The notes beneath the pieces are model-generated. The model saw only the letters and a program-made list of their open reading frames with translations, was not told where the DNA came from and did not search any database. 58,584 nt of DNA, taken from the NCBI GenBank assembly GCA_020634415.1, contig JACKBT010000028.1:1-58584 (forward strand), written 5' to 3'. Made by a program: the position numbers and the translations under genes. Position 1 is the first letter of the stretch, and each line of letters starts with the position of its first letter. Source of the DNA: Ardenticatenaceae bacterium (lineage in GTDB: Bacteria; Chloroflexota; Anaerolineae; Promineifilales; Promineifilaceae). Shown piece by piece: positions 15,299-25,457 of the stretch.

Positions 15299-17449
15299 TT
15301 ACTCCGTACACCCACCGGCAAAATAATCATCAGGGTCAATGAACAAATGACGGCTGAACTCTAAGGCCGGCGTGACCCCATCATCAATAATGCGGACATT
15401 GGAGTTAAAGTTGGCACACCGCCGCGCCCGGGCAAAATAGCTGTAAGGCACTGGCCCATCCAACCGTGTTGCCTGGCCTGCGGGCTGATCAAACACAAAA
15501 ACCGAATACGGCCCACCAGCCCCGCCCGTCGGCGTAATCCGCACATGGCACGACCAATCAGACCCCTCATAATTACAACTAACCACTTCAAACAGGTAGT
15601 TCAGTTCCGTCACTTCTACGCTAGAGGTGGCCGTTGCCTCTGGGGTAAGGGTGGGTGTGGGCGTGGCCGTAGCCGGAATATAGGTGCGAATGGTAAAGGT
15701 AATGGGTGAACCAAAGGGTTGCGCATCGGCCGTTACCAACTGCCAGGTGCTTTCAAAGGTCGCCACTGTAGCCGGGGACAGAAAATCGGCCGTTATCTCC
15801 ACTTCCCCGTCAGGCAGCACTTCACCCTCTAAAGCCAGGTCTACCGGCTCATCAGAGACAGCCAAATCTTCACCCTCCACATACATCCACTGCAAATCCT
15901 GCGGCCAGGCGCAAGTGCCGCTGTTTTTCAACGTCCAATACATGGGGAACGGCACACTCACAGGAGCCGTGTTAAAGCTGTTTACCCGGTATGGATGGGC
16001 CTCCACAAGCTCCACATCAATCGTACAGCTTGCCTGGAAAGTGGCGGTGGCGTTGGGGGTGTTAGTAGGAGTTGCCGTAGGCGTTCGTGATGGTGTGGGC
16101 GTATCCGTTGGTCTGGCTTCTTCGGTCAGCACAATGGCCGCCACAGAACTAGCCACAATGTCGGGTGTCTGGCTGGGGGTCAGGGTGATAGTGGGCGTAT
16201 GGGTTGGCTCTTCGGGGGCAGATGTTGACGTTGGGGTATCGGTCGCGGCCGCCAAGACGATGGGCGCGTCGGTGGTGGCTGTCGGCTCCACCTCACCACC
16301 ACCACCACGATTGCCGAAGATGATAATGCTGCCAATGATGACCACCACGACCAGGCCGATGAAGGCATAAAGCCAGGGGGAACGCCGGGCCGGGATAGGC
16401 GGGGTCATTGTCCCTGTTGCCGTTGTGGGGTGGGCTTCGGCTGTATCGGCTGACGTATCGAGGCTTGGCGGAGGGACAACGGCCGTTCTGCCCCCACCCG
16501 TCTGCCCCGAAGCTGTCTCATAATCTTGTGCCGCAGCTAATTGCGTATGCGTGAGCGAAAAGGGCATGTCATCAAAGACAACGGCCGTTGCCTCATCCAA
16601 CGACTGCGCCCGCCGCAGCGCCGACACCATCTCATTGGCCGATTGAAAACGCCGCTCCGGCTCCTTCTCCAACGCCTTCAAGATCACCTCTTGCAAACGA
16701 AACGGCACATTGGGGTTAAACGAAACCGGCATCGGCACCGGCTCATTCACATGCTTCATCACCACCGCCAGCGGCGTATCCGCATCAAACGGCAGCTTCC
16801 CCGTCACCATCTGAAACAACATCACGCCCAGCGAATAGATGTCCGCTCGTTCATCGCCCGGTTTGCCCAACGCCTGCTCCGGGGCCATATAAGCGGGCGT
16901 GCCAATCAACGCCCCCGTCGCCGTATACGCCGCCGATGCCTGAGCGCCGCCCACTAATTTGACAATGCCAAAATCCGTCAGCACTGCCTTGCCCGTCTCG
17001 GTCAGCATAATATTGGCGGGTTTAATATCCCTGTGAATCATGCCCTGCTTGTGAGCATAGGCCAGAGCATCGGTTATCTCAATGGTTATGCGAACGGCCT
17101 CGTCCAAAGGCAACTGCTCATTCCGACTGGCTAATTCCTGCAGCTTCTCCTTCAGCGTCCCCCCGCCAATATACTCCATCACCAGATAGTAGGTGTCATT
17201 ACCTATCGTGTCGAAATCATACACGCTGACAATATTGGGGTGGTTTAGGCGGGCAATGGCTTTGGCCTCACGCTGAAAGCGGGCCAGGAAATCCTGCTCA
17301 GACACCAAAAAGGCGTGCATCAATTTGATAGCCACATGACGATCCAGGCTGGCCTGATAGCCTTTGTACACTTCGGCCATGCCGCCGCGACCCAACTTTT
17401 CTATGATCTTGTATCTACCAATTTCCTGACCAATTGTTATGTTTGCCAT
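15299..17449 (-). CDS. membrane Ser/Thr protein kinase with Ig-like extracytoplasmic domain
   Basis: 716 residues. Kinase domain ~12-275: glycine loop LGRGGMAEVYKG, HVAIKLM lysine, HRDIKPANI, DFGIVKL and APEQ, so all catalytic residues are present. A Ser/Thr-rich juxtamembrane region leads to one transmembrane helix (~365-388), a long Thr/Pro linker, an NBR1-like Ig-type domain (~480-595, with PMYWTLKNSGTCAWP) and a final ~95-residue domain with four Cys. No PASTA repeats. It may sense extracytoplasmic cues. Start 17449 (MANITIG) lies 20 bases after the rlmN stop, consistent with one operon; the longer frame starts with TTG. Confidence 0.9.
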   Translation of the reverse strand: MANITIGQEIGRYKIIEKLGRGGMAEVYKGYQASLDRHVAIKLMHAFLVSEQDFLARFQREAKAIARLNHPNIVSVYDFDTIGNDTYYLVMEYIGGGTLKEKLQELASRNEQLPLDEAVRITIEITDALAYAHKQGMIHRDIKPANIMLTETGKAVLTDFGIVKLVGGAQASAAYTATGALIGTPAYMAPEQALGKPGDERADIYSLGVMLFQMVTGKLPFDADTPLAVVMKHVNEPVPMPVSFNPNVPFRLQEVILKALEKEPERRFQSANEMVSALRRAQSLDEATAVVFDDMPFSLTHTQLAAAQDYETASGQTGGGRTAVVPPPSLDTSADTAEAHPTTATGTMTPPIPARRSPWLYAFIGLVVVVIIGSIIIFGNRGGGGEVEPTATTDAPIVLAAATDTPTSTSAPEEPTHTPTITLTPSQTPDIVASSVAAIVLTEEARPTDTPTPSRTPTATPTNTPNATATFQASCTIDVELVEAHPYRVNSFNTAPVSVPFPMYWTLKNSGTCAWPQDLQWMYVEGEDLAVSDEPVDLALEGEVLPDGEVEITADFLSPATVATFESTWQLVTADAQPFGSPITFTIRTYIPATATPTPTLTPEATATSSVEVTELNYLFEVVSCNYEGSDWSCHVRITPTGGAGGPYSVFVFDQPAGQATRLDGPVPYSYFARARRCANFNSNVRIIDDGVTPALEFSRHLFIDPDDYFAGGCTE

Positions 17450-17469
17450 TGACTTGAGTATATCCAACT

Positions 17470-18528
17470 TTAGGGGAGGATGGGAATGGTCTCGCCGTGA
17501 ATTTTGGCGCGAAGCTGGCCGCAGCCGGCGTTGATATCTATGCCCCGCCGCTGGCGCACAGTGCTGGGCAGACCATAATCGCTGAGGATGGCTTGGAACT
17601 GTTTAACGGCCGTTCCCCCACTCGGCACACCCCCATACCCCACCGTCGGGTTAAGCGGAATCAGGTTCACGTGCGCCGCCATGCCCGTCAGTAAACGGCC
17701 GACTGCCTGCGCCTGTTCTGCCGTATCATTCTGCCCCTCAATCAACGTCCACTCAAAGAAAATACGCCGCTGCCGCTTTTCAATATAATACCGACAGGCC
17801 GCCATTAATTCTGCCAGCGGCCAGCGTTTGGCTGGGGGAACCAACGCCTGCCGCTCGGCATCGGTGGCAGCGTGGAGGCTAACGGCCAGTTTGATGGGCA
17901 GCTTCTCCTCAGCCAGCCGCCGGATGCCCGGAACCACCCCCACTGTGCTGAGGGTGATGTGTTTGGGGGCAATTGCCAGCCCTTTGTGATTGGTGAGGAT
18001 AGAAACGGCCGTCATCGTGTTCTCATAATTATGTAATGGCTCACCCATGCCCATCAGCACAATATTACGCAATTCCTCACCCTGCTGCCGTAAAACAGCT
18101 TGCACATAAAGAATTTGCCCCACAATCTCGCCCGGTGTCAGATGCCGCTCAAAACCCATCTGCCCCGTTGCGCAGAAAACGCAGCCCATGGCACAGCCCG
18201 CCTGCGTGCTGATGCAGGCCGTCGCCCGCCCCTTAAACTTCATCAAAACCGTCTCAATCGTCTGCCCATCGGCCAGCCCCAACAGAAATTTGCGCGTATA
18301 ACCATCTCGGCTGTCCAACGCCAATTCTGTGGTCAACATTCCCAACTGTGCCGCCGCCGTCAGCCGCTGGCGCAGCTCAGGCCGCAGATCGGCCATCGCC
18401 CCCATAGTCGTGACCTGCTCCCGATAGAGATAAGCCCACAAGCGTTCAGCGTAAAAGGTGCTGTAGCCCCAATCGGCCATTAAATCTGCCAGTTCTGTCT
18501 GGCTTAAATCATATAAATTCACAGTCAT
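17470..18528 (-). CDS. rlmN: 23S rRNA/tRNA adenine-C2 methyltransferase
   Basis: 352 residues. Radical-SAM enzyme that methylates A2503 of 23S rRNA and A37 of some tRNAs. The CxxxCxxC cluster motif is GCAMGCVFC; the accessory Cys lies in TACISTQ, and the C-terminal catalytic Cys in INAGCGQLRAK. GMGEPLHNY, STVGVVPGI and SLHAATD are family blocks. The start 18528 (MTVNLYDL) fits the family N-terminus; the frame upstream of it is heptamer-repeat DNA. First gene of a likely rlmN-kinase operon. Confidence 0.95.
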   Translation of the reverse strand: MTVNLYDLSQTELADLMADWGYSTFYAERLWAYLYREQVTTMGAMADLRPELRQRLTAAAQLGMLTTELALDSRDGYTRKFLLGLADGQTIETVLMKFKGRATACISTQAGCAMGCVFCATGQMGFERHLTPGEIVGQILYVQAVLRQQGEELRNIVLMGMGEPLHNYENTMTAVSILTNHKGLAIAPKHITLSTVGVVPGIRRLAEEKLPIKLAVSLHAATDAERQALVPPAKRWPLAELMAACRYYIEKRQRRIFFEWTLIEGQNDTAEQAQAVGRLLTGMAAHVNLIPLNPTVGYGGVPSGGTAVKQFQAILSDYGLPSTVRQRRGIDINAGCGQLRAKIHGETIPILP

Positions 18529-18571
18529 GGGGTGGATTGTAGAAGGGATAGGTAAAAATGTAAAACTGGCA

Positions 18572-18621
18572 ATTGGAGACTGGAGACTGGTAATCTCCAA
18601 TCTCCAATCTCTACTGTCTCC
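18572..18621. repeat. heptamer hairpin array (GGAGACT type), copy 1
   Basis: Tandem GGAGACT heptamers followed by inverted AATCTCC heptamers between the rlmN start and the end of the next gene. The two arms can form a stem. Confidence 0.75.
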
Positions 18622-18626
18622 CTAAA

Positions 18627-19631
18627 TCAAGGTGATGTGGTTATCGGTTGCGTCGCCGTGATGGTGACGGTGGGGGAGATAGCGGCGGTTGCCGCGGCGG
18701 TTGCCGCGGTCGTGGCTGTTTCCGGCAGCACAATCTGCGGCACACCCAGCAAACCAGACAGGATGGTGTCTAATGTTTCCCAGGCACTTTCCAGGTCACG
18801 AACGGCCGTATCCGGATCATCACGCAAACCCACCGCCGCCAAATCCAGCCGCTGCTGCACCGCCGCCAGAGCCGCCGCCGATTCGGCTTCGCTATTTTCT
18901 ACCAACATCCCCAGCAACGCCTGGGCCACCGCCACATCTTGCGTCGCCAGGCCCACATTCTGCTCCAACAAGCGCAGCCGCGCCCGGTAGACCATCTCCC
19001 AGGCGCGGAAGAGGGTCAACGCCTGGCTCATATCAGAAACGGCCGTTACCGCCTCACCCGAAGCATCCATCACCTCCGTCTCTAACGCCCCAAACGCCTC
19101 GCCCATCTCCGTCATGTGCATAGACATCTCATCCACATTGCCCCCCAACTCATCAACGGCCGCCTGGTTTTCATTCAAATCCCCTTGCAGGGCAACCACA
19201 CCCGCACTCAGTGTATCCACCTCTTCAGCAGTGGTGCTGCTGGCTGCCGCCAACTCACCCACCTGCGCTTCCAAAGCCGTCAACACATCCTGCTGCCGCG
19301 CTAAATCCGTCGCCAGCCGCTCGGTCATCGTCGCCATCTCCCCCTCCAACGACGACACCTCCTCCTCCAATGAACTCACCGTTCTCTCCTGAGCCACGCG
19401 CTCCGAGGTCAAATCCACCACATCCGCCCGCAGTTCCTCAATCCGCCGCGCATTCAAATCATTGCGTGTGGCTAAACTGTCAAACGAGCGGCGCAGTTCA
19501 GTAAAGCCAAACCAGGCCGCCACCAAAATCCCCGCAAACACAGCCAAAAAGAAGACAACCTTCACCAATATGGTAAAAGCTCGCCCTAATCGCCTGAAAA
19601 ACCCAGGACGTGAAGTTGTTGTTGTAGACAT
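18627..19631 (-). CDS. coiled-coil membrane protein
   Basis: 334 residues. A basic N-terminus and one transmembrane helix (~19-42) are followed by a long coiled coil (~50-175, with heptads of Leu/Val and Glu/Arg), a helical segment (~185-290) and a Thr/Ala-rich tail. No enzymatic motif; function unknown. An AAGGAG ribosome site lies upstream of the ATG. It sits 44 bases downstream of another coiled-coil membrane protein with a similar Thr-rich tail, so the pair probably forms an operon and perhaps a complex (inference). Confidence 0.75.
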   Translation of the reverse strand: MSTTTTSRPGFFRRLGRAFTILVKVVFFLAVFAGILVAAWFGFTELRRSFDSLATRNDLNARRIEELRADVVDLTSERVAQERTVSSLEEEVSSLEGEMATMTERLATDLARQQDVLTALEAQVGELAAASSTTAEEVDTLSAGVVALQGDLNENQAAVDELGGNVDEMSMHMTEMGEAFGALETEVMDASGEAVTAVSDMSQALTLFRAWEMVYRARLRLLEQNVGLATQDVAVAQALLGMLVENSEAESAAALAAVQQRLDLAAVGLRDDPDTAVRDLESAWETLDTILSGLLGVPQIVLPETATTAATAAATAAISPTVTITATQPITTSP

Positions 19632-19675
19632 AGTTCTCCTTATCCGTAATCGGTGAGCCGTAATCTGATGACCGA

Positions 19676-20812
19676 TTACGGCTGCTCCGTCGCTGTGGCT
19701 ATTACCAAAGGCGTGGCAGTGGGACGCGGGGTGCGCGTGGCCGGGGCTGATGTAGGCGTGGCGGTTTCAGTGGCAGCGGCGGTGGCGGTAGCCGCCATCG
19801 TTTCGGTGGGTAGGGGGGTCGGGCTGGGCGTGGCGGTTACCGTCGGCGTGGGCGTGGGCGGCGCACCCTGGAAATCAAACAGCAAATCGCGCAGGCCGTT
19901 GAGGAAGGTATCAAATTTCTCGGCCGATTCGGCCACGCTTTGCAACTGCTCTTCGGCGGTGGCGAGTTCGTCTTCCAGGGAAACGGCCGTTGCCTGCAAA
20001 CTATTCACATCCCCCTGAAGCGCATCCAGCCGTGCCTGTTCAGCCTCCACCGTCGCCAACTGCCCACCCAACGCTTCCACATTGCCAGACAAATCGCTCT
20101 GCTCACCGCGCACCGACTCCACATCCTCCACATTCGTATCCAACGCCCCCTGCAACGCATCGGCCCTGTCTCGACTGGCAAAATAAAGCGTGCCGCCATT
20201 CAACGAACTCAAAATCGCCAGCGTCAGCACAGCCCCAATAATCGCGCCAAAAATCGCGCCAACAATGCCGCCAATCAGCGAGCGGTCGCGCCTCGGTGCG
20301 GGCACAGGCGCAGGAGTTGGTGTCGCCCGCTCCGGTTCAGGTCTCGACTCAGCCATTTCAATTTGTTCCTTCACTGTGGCAGCCTCCAAAGTTTCAGAGA
20401 GGTCTGCTGTATCTGGTTCTGGTTCAGGCGATACGGCCGTTTCCAGCAAAATCGGCTCCTCGGCCACAACAGGGGCCACTTCCATTTCGGCCGTTTCTTC
20501 ATCGGTCGGCACAGTTGGCGCTTCCACCGCCTCTGGTGATTCTTCCACTACGGCTACTGGCACTTCCGTCTCGGCTGGCTCATCAGGGCTGGCATCAGCC
20601 TCAGCCACAGCAGCCACCACCGTCACCTGCTCCTCAATTTCCCGCACCATGCGCTCGGAAATACCGGGAACGGCCGTTAACTCAATCACTTCCTCAAATG
20701 GATGCACATCCTGCCGATAATCAATAATACGCTGCGCCAACTTCACCCCAATCCCCGGCAGCACCGCCAACTCCTCCACACCAGCCTGGTTTATATCAAT
20801 TTTTTCGTCCAT
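19676..20812 (-). CDS. helix-hairpin-helix, coiled-coil membrane protein
   Basis: 378 residues. The N-terminal ~65 residues are a ComEA-like helix-hairpin-helix pair (INQAGVEELAVLPGIGVKLAQRII, then LTAVPGISERMVREI), a fold usually binding DNA. A Glu/Val/Pro-rich stretch (~70-180) leads to a transmembrane helix (~190-215), a coiled coil (~220-300) and a Thr/Pro-rich tail. The HhH would be on the cytoplasmic side if the tail is outside. It may tether DNA or protein at the membrane; function unknown. First gene of a pair. Confidence 0.75.
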   Translation of the reverse strand: MDEKIDINQAGVEELAVLPGIGVKLAQRIIDYRQDVHPFEEVIELTAVPGISERMVREIEEQVTVVAAVAEADASPDEPAETEVPVAVVEESPEAVEAPTVPTDEETAEMEVAPVVAEEPILLETAVSPEPEPDTADLSETLEAATVKEQIEMAESRPEPERATPTPAPVPAPRRDRSLIGGIVGAIFGAIIGAVLTLAILSSLNGGTLYFASRDRADALQGALDTNVEDVESVRGEQSDLSGNVEALGGQLATVEAEQARLDALQGDVNSLQATAVSLEDELATAEEQLQSVAESAEKFDTFLNGLRDLLFDFQGAPPTPTPTVTATPSPTPLPTETMAATATAAATETATPTSAPATRTPRPTATPLVIATATEQP

Positions 20813-20822
20813 GATTCAATCC

Positions 20823-20887
20823 AAGTAATTGAGTAATTAGGTAATTCAATTGCCTCCGTGTCCCAATTACACAATTACCTAATTACT
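20823..20887. repeat. heptamer hairpin array (TAATTGA/GTAATTA type)
   Basis: Period-7 units reading TAATTGA, GTAATTA, GGTAATT are followed ~25 bases later by their inverted complement ending in ACCTAATTACT. The array contains the stop codon region of the APC transporter gene and could act as a terminator-like hairpin, though there is no T tract. Confidence 0.65.
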
Positions 20888-23198
20888 CCGTCAACTTCGC
20901 CGACTGTCGAATTGGCGGCAGCACCGTCTCGCGCAGCACAGATGCTAAAACTGAACTACGCTGCTTCACCAAAATCACCGGGCAGGTTGTCCCCTCCACC
21001 ACCTGCTGTGCCACATTGCCCATCAACAAATTACGGAAAAGCGGCTCTTCAGTAGCACCAATAATCACCATATCACTGTTTGCCGCCTCTGGCAAAATTC
21101 CCGCCAGAGGTGTCTCGGCCGTCACCGTCAGCTTTTCCACAAAAGGCACATCATCGCCATTCAGGGCATGGCGGAAGGCACTTTCCGCCCGCGCCTGCGC
21201 CGCATTTGTGTTCACCCCCGCCATCATCACATGCAGCAGCACAATCTTTGTATCTTCGGCCGTGTGCCGCGCCAACGACATCGCCAGGGACAAGGCCAAA
21301 CGGCCGTTTGGCCCCCCCGCCACCGGCACCAAAATCCGCTTCAACTGCGTAAACGGCCGTACCCGCACAATCCCCATATCCGCTGGCGGATTCGAGATCA
21401 CATAATCAATCACCGAGCCAAACAGTCGATCATGCGTCCCCGATGTTCCCGGCCAGCCAAACAGAATAAAATCACTGGTGTTCTCCGTCACCGTCTTCAT
21501 AATCGCTTCCGACACCGAACGCCCCAGCCGAATCATGGTATGCACCGGCACATCCAACTCACCCGCCTGTTCAATCACCTTCTCCAGCGGTGGACGACCT
21601 TCTTTGAGGAACAAACGGCCGTCTGACAACTGCAAACTCGGCGGAACCGTCACCACATGCAAAGCCAACACCTCCCCACGATGATCCTTGGCCAGCAAAC
21701 TGCCCAGCCGGCCCAACTGCGCCGCCTGCTCCACATTCGCCACCGGCACCAACACCGAATAATTTACTGAGACCAATGCCTCTTCGTGAAGGACTTCATT
21801 CGGCCGTTCCATCTCCTCCTTGCTGCGGAAATAACCCCAATACAACATCATCCCTCCCGCAATCCAAGCCAACGTCAACAAACCAACTCGTCCCGTCTCA
21901 ATTGCCAGAAAAATCGCCAGAGCCATATTCGTCACCACCCCAATAAGCGCCGGCCAGGGGAAATAGGGAACCAAATAACCCCTGTCCAAATCCGGGCGAC
22001 GGCGGCGTAACGTCATCAGCGTCACATTCACCTGGGCAAACATAAACAAAAACATCACATCCGCCGCCTTCGCCACCTCATCAATCGGCAGCGACAAAGC
22101 CATCACAATAATCAAAACGGCCGAAATCATCACAGCCCAATGCGGCGTCTTCATCTGCGGATGAATCCGGCCAAACACAGCCGGCAAATTATTGTCCCGC
22201 CCCATCGCAAACGACACCCGCGACGACGAATAAATCGTCGCATTCAGCGCCGACATGGTAGAAGCCAGGCCACTAATCAAAATAAGAATGCCGCCCCAGC
22301 CCCCCATAATCTGCTCCGCCGCCCGCACAATCGCCACCTCCTTAGCCTCCTCCAAATACTCCCAAACAGGTATACCACCAGCCTCGGCCGGCACCACCAC
22401 CGCCCCAATCGCCACCACCGCCACCAGCACATAAATAATCACCACAATCACCAACGACAAAAAGATGGCACGAGGAATATTACGTTTGGGGTCTTTCACC
22501 TCCTCACCGCTCTGGGCAATAATCTCATACCCTTCAAAGGCAATAAATGTCAAGCCCATGGCCACAAACACGCCGCCAATACCGTTGGGCAAAAAACTTT
22601 CCGTAAAGACATTCAAATCGGGCCGTCGCAGCATAGCCGCAATGCCAAAGGCGATAAAAATGCCCAAAATAATCACCTTAGCGATGGTCACAACATTGCC
22701 CACCAAGCCCGTCTCACTGGCTCCGCGAAAATTGATGTAGGCAAACAGAGCCACGATGATGGCCATAAAAATCAAAGTCAGCATCGTGGCATTTTCATGC
22801 ACCTCTGGCGCAAACAGGCCGATGATTTCCACAGCAAAACGGCCGAATCCCAACCCATACAACGAACAAGCCACCGCATGGGCAAACCAGCTCATCCAGC
22901 CCGCCAAAAAGCCCTGCGTGCCGCCCAGCCCCTCCTTCACCCACAAATAACCACCCCCCGCCTCTGGAAAACAAGACCCCAACTCGGCATAAGACAAAGC
23001 CGTAAACGTCGTCACAATGCCGTTTAACAAAAAAGCCAGCACCAACGCTGGCCCCGCCTCTCCTGCCGCAATCCCCGTCAGCACAAAAATCCCCGCCCCA
23101 ATCATAGCCCCCACACCAATCATCGTAATATCCACCAGGCCCAAAGTGCGGCTCAGGGTAATCTCTTCCTCTGGATTATGATGCGCAGAAGCAGTCAT
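20883..23198 (-). CDS. APC-family amino acid permease with two universal stress domains
   Basis: 771 residues. The N-terminal ~445 residues are an APC superfamily transporter with about 12 helices; GAMIGAGIF in helix 1 and FIAFEGYEIIAQSGEEVKDPKRNIP in the helix 6 region are typical substrate-site and loop motifs. The C-terminus holds two UspA-type domains (~480-610 and ~620-760) with the nucleotide-binding GxxG...GSV/GNV segments (LFGSVIDYVI, LMGNVAQQVV). The Usp domains may gate transport through ATP or signal binding. Substrate not determinable. The stop lies in a heptamer array. Confidence 0.9.
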   Translation of the reverse strand: MTASAHHNPEEEITLSRTLGLVDITMIGVGAMIGAGIFVLTGIAAGEAGPALVLAFLLNGIVTTFTALSYAELGSCFPEAGGGYLWVKEGLGGTQGFLAGWMSWFAHAVACSLYGLGFGRFAVEIIGLFAPEVHENATMLTLIFMAIIVALFAYINFRGASETGLVGNVVTIAKVIILGIFIAFGIAAMLRRPDLNVFTESFLPNGIGGVFVAMGLTFIAFEGYEIIAQSGEEVKDPKRNIPRAIFLSLVIVVIIYVLVAVVAIGAVVVPAEAGGIPVWEYLEEAKEVAIVRAAEQIMGGWGGILILISGLASTMSALNATIYSSSRVSFAMGRDNNLPAVFGRIHPQMKTPHWAVMISAVLIIVMALSLPIDEVAKAADVMFLFMFAQVNVTLMTLRRRRPDLDRGYLVPYFPWPALIGVVTNMALAIFLAIETGRVGLLTLAWIAGGMMLYWGYFRSKEEMERPNEVLHEEALVSVNYSVLVPVANVEQAAQLGRLGSLLAKDHRGEVLALHVVTVPPSLQLSDGRLFLKEGRPPLEKVIEQAGELDVPVHTMIRLGRSVSEAIMKTVTENTSDFILFGWPGTSGTHDRLFGSVIDYVISNPPADMGIVRVRPFTQLKRILVPVAGGPNGRLALSLAMSLARHTAEDTKIVLLHVMMAGVNTNAAQARAESAFRHALNGDDVPFVEKLTVTAETPLAGILPEAANSDMVIIGATEEPLFRNLLMGNVAQQVVEGTTCPVILVKQRSSVLASVLRETVLPPIRQSAKLTE

Positions 23199-23385
23199 GT
23201 AAAACCTCTCAATCCCGCAAAAAGAGCAAAGCGTGGCCTGGCTCCTTTTACCTGTTCAAACTTATCAAGACATTGTCATTCCATAGCCCCCAACCCTTTG
23301 GGTCTCTGGACAAGTCTGTTTTGTTATCATTCAATCGGATTCCCCTACTATGCCCAAGATGCAGGCGGCAGGCAAACGAGATGGT

Positions 23386-24030
23386 TCAGTACAACGGCCG
23401 TTCCCCAAACTCAAACAACCGAAATGGATACACATTCATCACACACGTCTGCTCAAAATCAGTCACACACACCGCATCATTCCGCCATACATGAATATGA
23501 CCATGCAGCATATACTTCGGCTGAAAAATGGAGAGAAAACTGCGAAAAATCTTAAAACCCGTGTGTGGCAAATCTGGCATATCATGAATACCAAACGGCG
23601 GCGAATGCGTTACCAAAATATCCAACGCCCGCCCAAACTTAGCCCGATTTAGCGCCAAACGCGGTGCCAGCCGCGCCACCTGCCGCCGCATCTCATTCTC
23701 CGTATACATCAAATCACAGTCCGGCTTATACCGCATCGAGCCTTCCAAACCCGCCAAAATCAGCCCCTTACGCTGCACCACCCGCCCATGAATATTCACC
23801 CCGCCAACCGACTCACTCAAAGTACGGCCGTCAGCCGTATACTGCAACCCACCATCATGATTGCCCTGCACATACACCAGCGGCACATCAAAAGAAGAAA
23901 CCAAAAAATCCAGATAATAAAACGGGAGATCCCCACAGCCCACCAACAACTGCACATCGGGATAATGCTGTTTCACGTCACTGCGATACAACTGCTTGGC
24001 AACCTTATCGCTGACGGCCAAAATCTTCAT
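23386..24030 (-). CDS. calcineurin-like metallophosphoesterase
   Basis: 214 residues. Metal ligands are visible in VGCGDLP, GNHD, THSPP and HGHIH. The usual first D-x-H motif is altered: VSDKVAK replaces the common SDxHG, so the first histidine is missing. Its ATG at 24030 overlaps the TGA of the upstream MazG-like gene by 4 bases, so the two are coupled. Nucleotide or phosphodiester substrates are plausible from this pairing. The last codons (ERPLY) are written by an AACGGCCGTT copy. Confidence 0.85.
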   Translation of the reverse strand: MKILAVSDKVAKQLYRSDVKQHYPDVQLLVGCGDLPFYYLDFLVSSFDVPLVYVQGNHDGGLQYTADGRTLSESVGGVNIHGRVVQRKGLILAGLEGSMRYKPDCDLMYTENEMRRQVARLAPRLALNRAKFGRALDILVTHSPPFGIHDMPDLPHTGFKIFRSFLSIFQPKYMLHGHIHVWRNDAVCVTDFEQTCVMNVYPFRLFEFGERPLY

Positions 24031-24332
24031 GGGGCGGGCCATTCCCGCTGCTGATTCACCGCCAGCTTCTCCAGAACGGCCGCTTCCAAATCCACCCCCG
24101 CCACACTCGCCAACTGGAGCAAATACAAGGCCACATCCGCCAACTCCCCCGCCAACGCCTGCCGATCCGCCACATCCTCACGCCACTGAAAATGCTCCAA
24201 CACCTCCGCCGCCTCAATCGCCAGCGAAGCCGCCAGATTCCGCGCCGTCTGCGCCTTGGGCGAATCAGGCTCATACCACCCCTTACTCGCCACAAAAGCA
24301 TGCATTCGTGCTTCTAATTCTTTCAGTTCCAT
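24027..24332 (-). CDS. MazG-like nucleotide pyrophosphohydrolase
   Basis: 101 residues, matching single-domain MazG-like (dCTPase/RS21-C6-type) enzymes. Visible: W near residue 19, LAIEAAEVLEHFQW giving the ExxE metal pair, and ELADVALYLLQLA giving the ExxD pair. It likely hydrolyses non-canonical or excess (d)NTPs to monophosphates. First gene of a coupled pair with the metallophosphoesterase. The same fold occurs fused to a nucleoside kinase at 11.9 kb. Confidence 0.88.
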   Translation of the reverse strand: MELKELEARMHAFVASKGWYEPDSPKAQTARNLAASLAIEAAEVLEHFQWREDVADRQALAGELADVALYLLQLASVAGVDLEAAVLEKLAVNQQREWPAP

Positions 24333-24336
24333 GAAG

Positions 24337-24400
24337 ATAGAGACTGGAGACTAGAGATTGGAGACTATTTGAACTGCCAGTCTCTAATCTCCAGTCTTTA
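24337..24400. repeat. heptamer hairpin array (GGAGACT type), copy 2
   Basis: Heptamers AGAGACT/GGAGACT/AGAGATT, a ~14-base loop, then inverted AGTCTCT/AATCTCC/AGTCTTT, between the gap stop and the MazG start. Confidence 0.75.
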
Positions 24401-24411
24401 GTAAAACTTCT

Positions 24412-25446
<1,035 letters not shown>

Positions 25447-25457
25447 TTATCACGTCA

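Noticed and set aside
20883..23198. Long plus-strand ORFs opposite the APC transporter, such as 22140-23027
   Set aside because: His/Arg/Pro-rich translations with no family match, antisense to a clear gene; high-GC codon bias on the other strand explains them.
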